Of a stretch of DNA of 8,254 nucleotides, positions 5,487 through 8,254 are shown in pieces; position 1 is the stretch's first letter, and each line of letters begins with the position of its first letter. Under the pieces are notes generated by a model. That model made no database searches. It was not told where the DNA came from and was given only the letters and a program-made list of their open reading frames with translations. Position numbers and translations under genes: made by a program. The DNA lies in NCBI GenBank assembly GCA_041591915.1, contig JBFHRB010000152.1:1-8254 (forward strand), written 5' to 3'. The DNA comes from JBFHRB01 sp041591915 (GTDB lineage: Bacteria; Actinomycetota; Nitriliruptoria; Nitriliruptorales; Nitriliruptoraceae).

Positions 5487-7094
5487 GTGTCCACAGGCCC
5501 GTCGATCCCGCACGGCGCCGCGCCGCCGACGCTCCCTACGGTCGGCGCGTTGCCGACCCGAGGGCCGAACCTGCGTCCCCGCTCCTCCGCAGCCCTGGCC
5601 GTGTCCGTGCTCGCGCTCGCCGCGCTCACGGCCACGCCCGCCCACCCCGCCGCCCGCTACCAGCCGCCCGTCGACGCCCCGATCGCACGGCCGTTCACGG
5701 CCCCCGCCGGGCCGTTCGCCGAGGGCCACCGGGGCATCGACTTCCGCGTCCAGCCGGGCACCGCCGTTCGGCCCGCGACGGGTGGGCTGGTCGTGTTCGC
5801 CGGCACGGTCGCGCGCGAGGCGTGGGTCAGCGTCAGCCACCCCGATGGGCTCACGAGCTCCTACGGCCCGCTCGCGGAGGTGGCCGTGGCGGTCGGCGAC
5901 CGGGTCACCAGCGATGACGTCATCGGCGAGGTCGCGGTCGGGCACGGACCAGCCGGCGTCTCGCTGCTCCACCTCGGTGTGCGTCGAGGGAACGCCTACC
6001 TCGACCCGGCGACGCTGTTCGAGGACCCACGACCGTGGGTCCCGACGCTGTTGCCCGACCAGGGGTGGGAGGTCACGGACCTGCCCGACGTCCATCGCTA
6101 CCAGGACTGGGAGGCCGCTGACGGCTGGTCGTGGTTCGTCCCCGGCGCGCCCCGCGCGGACGGACCCGGCTTCGCCTTCGCGCCGACGCCCAACCGCGTC
6201 GTCGGCCTCGCCGGACTGGGTTCGCAGACGGGGCGCCTGCCCATGGACCTGACCTGGCTCGGCTATGCCGCAGCGGACGTGAGCTACTTCTCCTACTCGG
6301 GCCTCGATCGGCGGCCCGGGCTCGACGCGAACGACCCGTTCCGCGAGCACGGGGACTACGTGGACATCGACACCTACCGGGGCGTGGACGCCGCGGCGCG
6401 ACTCCTGCGGGACCAACTCCGTTCGCTGTGGGCTCGCGAGCCCGGACGGGCCGTCGACCTCGTGGGGCACTCGATGGGGGGAGTGGTCGCCATGCACTAC
6501 CTGCTGGCGTACCACGACCCCGCCGACCCGAGCCTGCCGCCGATCGGCAACGTGGCCACACTCGCTTCGCCCCTCGAGGGCGCGGCGATCGCCAGCGCCA
6601 TCGTGCGGGCGCGGGGCCACCCGGTCGTCGGTGCGATCATCGACGCGGGGCTCTACGTCGAGACCGGCGGCACGATGCACACGCAGGCGCTCGAGGACCT
6701 CAGGATCGACAGCGACCTGCTGGCAGGCCTGGCGGACGCCTGGTCCGAGGCGCAGGAGGACCGCTGGACCTCGCCGCTGGCGACCGGTACGCGCGTCGCG
6801 ACGTTCGGCGGCAGCCGGGACCTGGTGGTGCCCGAACACCGCTCGAACCTCCCCGGGGCGGACCACGCCGTGCTCCCCGGGGGGCACGATCGCATGCGCC
6901 GCTCGGAGGCGGCCTACCTCGCCGTCCACTCGTTCCTCGCGGGGGAGGGGCTGCTGGGTCCTCGCGCCTCCCTGGGCACCGCGGCCTCGATGCACGTCTC
7001 GAACCAGCTCGACGCTGCGGGCTGGTACACGAGCCACTTCCTGCCCGGCGGGATCGTGCCCGTGACCCGGACGCCCGGCCCGGTACGGCGCTGA
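5487..7094 (+). CDS. Exported M23/LytM peptidase-like domain fused to a lipase-like alpha/beta-hydrolase
   Basis: The 535-residue product has a predicted Sec signal (arginines 25-32, hydrophobic 35-48, possible cleavage near 56). Residues 60-178 are an M23/LytM domain: GHRGIDF (80-86) supplies the first His and Asp zinc ligands, and LLHLGVRRGNAYLDPATL (160-177) the last His162. The first His of the usual HxH is Leu160, as in the CLHWG form of actinobacterial relatives, so peptidase activity is uncertain. Residues 236-486 are an alpha/beta-hydrolase: VVGLAGLGSQ (238-247), nucleophile elbow GHSMGG (327-332, Ser329), GGSRDLVVP (441-449, Asp445) and GGHDRM (465-470, His467), a full triad. Partners and substrate are unknown; the signal and M23 domain place it at the cell wall. 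GTG 5487 follows the sigma gene by nine bases but its GAGG is only three bases away. TTG 5550 (514 residues) shortens the n-region and lies seven bases after TACGGT, so it may be a leaderless start. Confidence 0.85.
   Translation: MSTGPSIPHGAAPPTLPTVGALPTRGPNLRPRSSAALAVSVLALAALTATPAHPAARYQPPVDAPIARPFTAPAGPFAEGHRGIDFRVQPGTAVRPATGGLVVFAGTVAREAWVSVSHPDGLTSSYGPLAEVAVAVGDRVTSDDVIGEVAVGHGPAGVSLLHLGVRRGNAYLDPATLFEDPRPWVPTLLPDQGWEVTDLPDVHRYQDWEAADGWSWFVPGAPRADGPGFAFAPTPNRVVGLAGLGSQTGRLPMDLTWLGYAAADVSYFSYSGLDRRPGLDANDPFREHGDYVDIDTYRGVDAAARLLRDQLRSLWAREPGRAVDLVGHSMGGVVAMHYLLAYHDPADPSLPPIGNVATLASPLEGAAIASAIVRARGHPVVGAIIDAGLYVETGGTMHTQALEDLRIDSDLLAGLADAWSEAQEDRWTSPLATGTRVATFGGSRDLVVPEHRSNLPGADHAVLPGGHDRMRRSEAAYLAVHSFLAGEGLLGPRASLGTAASMHVSNQLDAAGWYTSHFLPGGIVPVTRTPGPVRR
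5537..5542 (+). promoter_or_regulatory. Candidate -10 box for a leaderless start at TTG 5550
   Basis: TACGGT fits TAnnnT and ends seven bases before the in-frame TTG at 5550, the spacing expected of a leaderless promoter. No good -35 is seen. If real, it lies inside the first 21 codons of the longer reading and would make those codons untranslated. Confidence 0.35.
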
Positions 7095-7124
7095 GGCCCG
7101 GGACGGGCCCGCCACCCGCGGGTG
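7095..7124 (+). terminator. Terminator-like inverted repeats after the M23-hydrolase gene
   Basis: GGCCCG (7095-7100) pairs with CGGGCC (7104-7109) across GGA, beginning at the base after the stop codon. A 12-base perfect palindrome CACCCGCGGGTG follows at 7113-7124. There is no T-run, as is usual in very GC-rich actinobacteria. The position suggests 3' end formation before the rpsB promoter. Confidence 0.45.
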
Positions 7125-7157
7125 CCGCGCCACCAGCGCACCCCGGCGTGCCGCAGG

Positions 7158-7186
7158 TGGACGGGTCCGCGCGCACGCCGTACCCT
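7158..7186 (+). promoter_or_regulatory. Candidate rpsB promoter
   Basis: TGGACG (7158-7163) matches four of six -35 positions. A 17-base spacer leads to TACCCT (7181-7186), a typical actinobacterial TAnnnT -10. RNA would start near 7193, at the base of the first leader hairpin, giving a leader of about 150 nt before the rpsB GTG. Confidence 0.5.
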
Positions 7187-7193
7187 GCTCGCC

Positions 7194-7254
7194 GCGGCCC
7201 GCCTGTCGGGCCGCTTCGCACACACACATCACTCCACACGCCCGTTGACGGGCG
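7194..7254 (+). promoter_or_regulatory. Structured rpsB leader with two perfect hairpins
   Basis: Hairpin 1 pairs GCGGCCCG (7194-7201) with CGGGCCGC (7207-7214) around CCTGT. Hairpin 2 pairs CGCCCG (7239-7244) with CGGGCG (7249-7254) around TTGA. The 21 bases between them (7219-7239, up to the start of hairpin 2) contain no G and look unpaired. Ribosomal protein operons are often controlled by their own product binding the leader, and S2 does this in E. coli. No match to a named leader family is claimed here. Downstream of 7254 I see only weak short pairings before the SD. Confidence 0.45.
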
Positions 7255-7330
7255 GCCCCGGTGCCCCGCGCGCTCTGCGCTGGGTGGGTCGTTCCCGGAT
7301 GACGCGGGCGGAGGCCCAACCGAACCCAAC

Positions 7331-7337
7331 AGAAGGA
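7331..7337 (+). promoter_or_regulatory. Ribosome binding site of rpsB
   Basis: AGAAGGA ends six bases before GTG 7344 in an A/C-rich, probably unstructured stretch. It supports GTG 7344 over the in-frame ATG at 7299, which would add 15 residues (MTRAEAQPNPTEGTA) not found at the start of S2 proteins. Confidence 0.8.
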
Positions 7338-7343
7338 ACAGCT

Positions 7344-8254
7344 GTGGCTGTCGTCACCATGACCCAGCTGCTGGAGGCCGGTGTCCACTTCGGACACCAG
7401 ACCCGGCGGTGGAACCCCAAGATGCGCCGCTTCATCTACGGCGAGCGCAACGGCATCTACGTCATCGACATCCGCCAGACGGTGAACCACATCGAGCGCG
7501 CGTACACGTTCACGCGCGATCTGGTCGCCAAGGGCGGGACGATCATGTTCGTCGGCACGAAGCGCCAGGCGAAGGACTCGATCCAGTACCAGGCCGAGCG
7601 CGTGGGCATGCCCTACGTGACCGAGCGCTGGATGGGCGGGATGCTCACCAACTTCCAGACGATCAAGGGCCGCATCGGCCGTCTCAAGGAGCTCGAGGCC
7701 ATGGAGGCCCAGGGCACCTTCGAGCTGCTGCCGAAGAAGGAGGTCCTGAGCCTCCGCCGCGAGCACGAGAAGCTGCAGAGCTTCCTCGGGGGCATCCGCG
7801 AGATGGAGAAGACCCCGGACGCGGTCTGGGTCGTCGACACCGTCATCGAGGAGATCGCCGTCAAGGAGGCCAACCGCCTCAAGATCCCGGTCCTCGCGAT
7901 CCTCGACACCAACTGTGACCCCGACGTCGTCCAGTACCCGATCCCGGGCAACGACGACGCCATGCGCTCGGCCGCGCTCCTGACCCGGATCATCGCCGAC
8001 GCGTGTGCTGACGGCCTCCTCCTGCGTGCGTCGCGCTCGCCCGACGAGGAGCTGCGCGTGCAGGCCATGCAGGCCGCAGCGTCCGCCGGCGGTGGCCTCG
8101 ACGTCGTCGAGCCCAAGGCGGAGTGGGAGATCGAGCTCGAGCGCCAGCAGGCCGCCAAGCAGGCGGTCGTGGCCGGCGTCAAGACCGACGATGCCGCCGA
8201 GGAGCCGGCTGCCGAGCCCGTGGCCGAGGAGCCGGCTGCCGAGCCCGTGGCCGA
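7344..8254 (+). CDS. rpsB: Small-subunit ribosomal protein S2 (3' end outside the window)
   Basis: The visible 303 residues begin with the standard S2 N-terminus MAVVTMTQLLEAGVHFGHQTRRWNPKM. Both family signatures are present: VGMPYVTERWMGGMLTNF (87-104) and IPVLAILDTNCDPDVVQYPIPGNDDA (181-206). S2 binds the 30S subunit at the head-body junction and joins late in assembly, near S1. The conserved core ends around residue 230. A helical, charged extension follows (PDEELRVQAMQ; KAEWEIELERQQAAKQ), then an acidic Glu/Ala/Pro tail with a nine-residue repeat that runs off the window. No stop codon is reached in frame, so the gene is partial here. It is separated from the upstream gene by 249 bases and has its own promoter candidate. 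tsf normally follows. Confidence 0.98.
   Translation, partial: MAVVTMTQLLEAGVHFGHQTRRWNPKMRRFIYGERNGIYVIDIRQTVNHIERAYTFTRDLVAKGGTIMFVGTKRQAKDSIQYQAERVGMPYVTERWMGGMLTNFQTIKGRIGRLKELEAMEAQGTFELLPKKEVLSLRREHEKLQSFLGGIREMEKTPDAVWVVDTVIEEIAVKEANRLKIPVLAILDTNCDPDVVQYPIPGNDDAMRSAALLTRIIADACADGLLLRASRSPDEELRVQAMQAAASAGGGLDVVEPKAEWEIELERQQAAKQAVVAGVKTDDAAEEPAAEPVAEEPAAEPVA
8199..8254 (+). repeat. 27-base tandem repeat in the rpsB tail
   Basis: Two perfect 27-base copies (8199-8225 and 8226-8252) encode EEPAAEPVA twice, residues 286-294 and 295-303. The last two bases (GA) agree with a third copy beginning. The copies are identical at synonymous positions too, which points to recent duplication by slippage or recombination. 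The copy number beyond the window is unknown. Confidence 0.9.

Noticed and set aside
5487..5495. DnaA-box-like GTGTCCACA (8/9 to TTGTCCACA)
   Set aside because: I noticed only this one copy, with no AT-rich element and no dnaA or dnaN nearby. Most likely chance.
7245..7250. TTGACG as a -35 box for rpsB
   Set aside because: It lies in and beside the hairpin 2 loop, and no TAnnnT sequence is found 16-19 bases downstream.
7261..7302. 13-codon leader ORF (MPRALCAGWVVPG) in the rpsB leader
   Set aside because: No clear ribosome binding site, and a frame this short arises easily by chance.
7299..7343. In-frame ATG upstream of rpsB adding 15 residues
   Set aside because: S2 proteins start at MAVVTM, and the AGAAGGA site is positioned for GTG 7344.
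4599..7766. A 3.1-kb open frame on the minus strand opposite the sigma factor, M23-hydrolase and rpsB genes
   Set aside because: It is a shadow of GC-rich codon bias. Its translation is low-complexity Arg/Ala/Gly/Val/Asp-rich with no recognisable domain, and all three plus-strand genes have clear families.

Overview
The window is GC-rich (about 70% by eye, third codon positions almost all G or C), and its gene order is the one seen in Actinomycetota upstream of the rpsB-tsf operon: comM, dprA, xerC, a WhiG/FliA-type sigma factor, a secreted M23 protein, rpsB. The DprA motif SGGAVGID (the actinobacterial SGGAxGID form, not the GLARGID common elsewhere), GTG and TTG starts, and likely leaderless genes all agree. 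A deep-branching, possibly flagellate, actinobacterial lineage is a reasonable guess. The genus cannot be read from this sequence.

Layout. Positions 1-97 hold a strong stem-loop and the ribosome binding site of comM; no upstream gene could be called there. Positions 98-2739 carry comM and dprA, overlapping by four bases and probably translated in a coupled way. Both proteins act on incoming single-stranded DNA in transformation and recombination. An alpha/beta-hydrolase of unknown substrate lies on the minus strand (2751-3596), converging on dprA with 11 bases between the stop codons. A roughly 110-base divergent region (3597-3705) separates it from xerC (3706-4641), the tyrosine recombinase for chromosome dimer resolution. 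A short gap with a GC hairpin and a candidate -10 box leads to the sigma-28 family gene (4695-5477).

Nine bases further on begins the most unusual gene, 5487-7094. It encodes a predicted exported protein joining an N-terminal LytM/M23 peptidase-like domain to a C-terminal lipase-like alpha/beta-hydrolase domain with a complete Ser-Asp-His triad. A 249-base gap (7095-7343) holds terminator-like inverted repeats, a good promoter candidate, and a leader of about 150 nt with two perfect hairpins. Then comes rpsB (7344 to the window edge, 3' end missing), whose product has an acidic, repeated C-terminal tail.

How the genes relate. comM-dprA (DNA uptake), xerC (chromosome resolution), the sigma factor (motility or differentiation) and the wall-associated fusion protein are ordinary chromosomal genes kept in a conserved order. 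I see no phage, insertion sequence, CRISPR array or defence system. The features most worth following up are the M23-hydrolase fusion, the rpsB leader and tail, and the hydrolase lacking the usual catalytic histidine.
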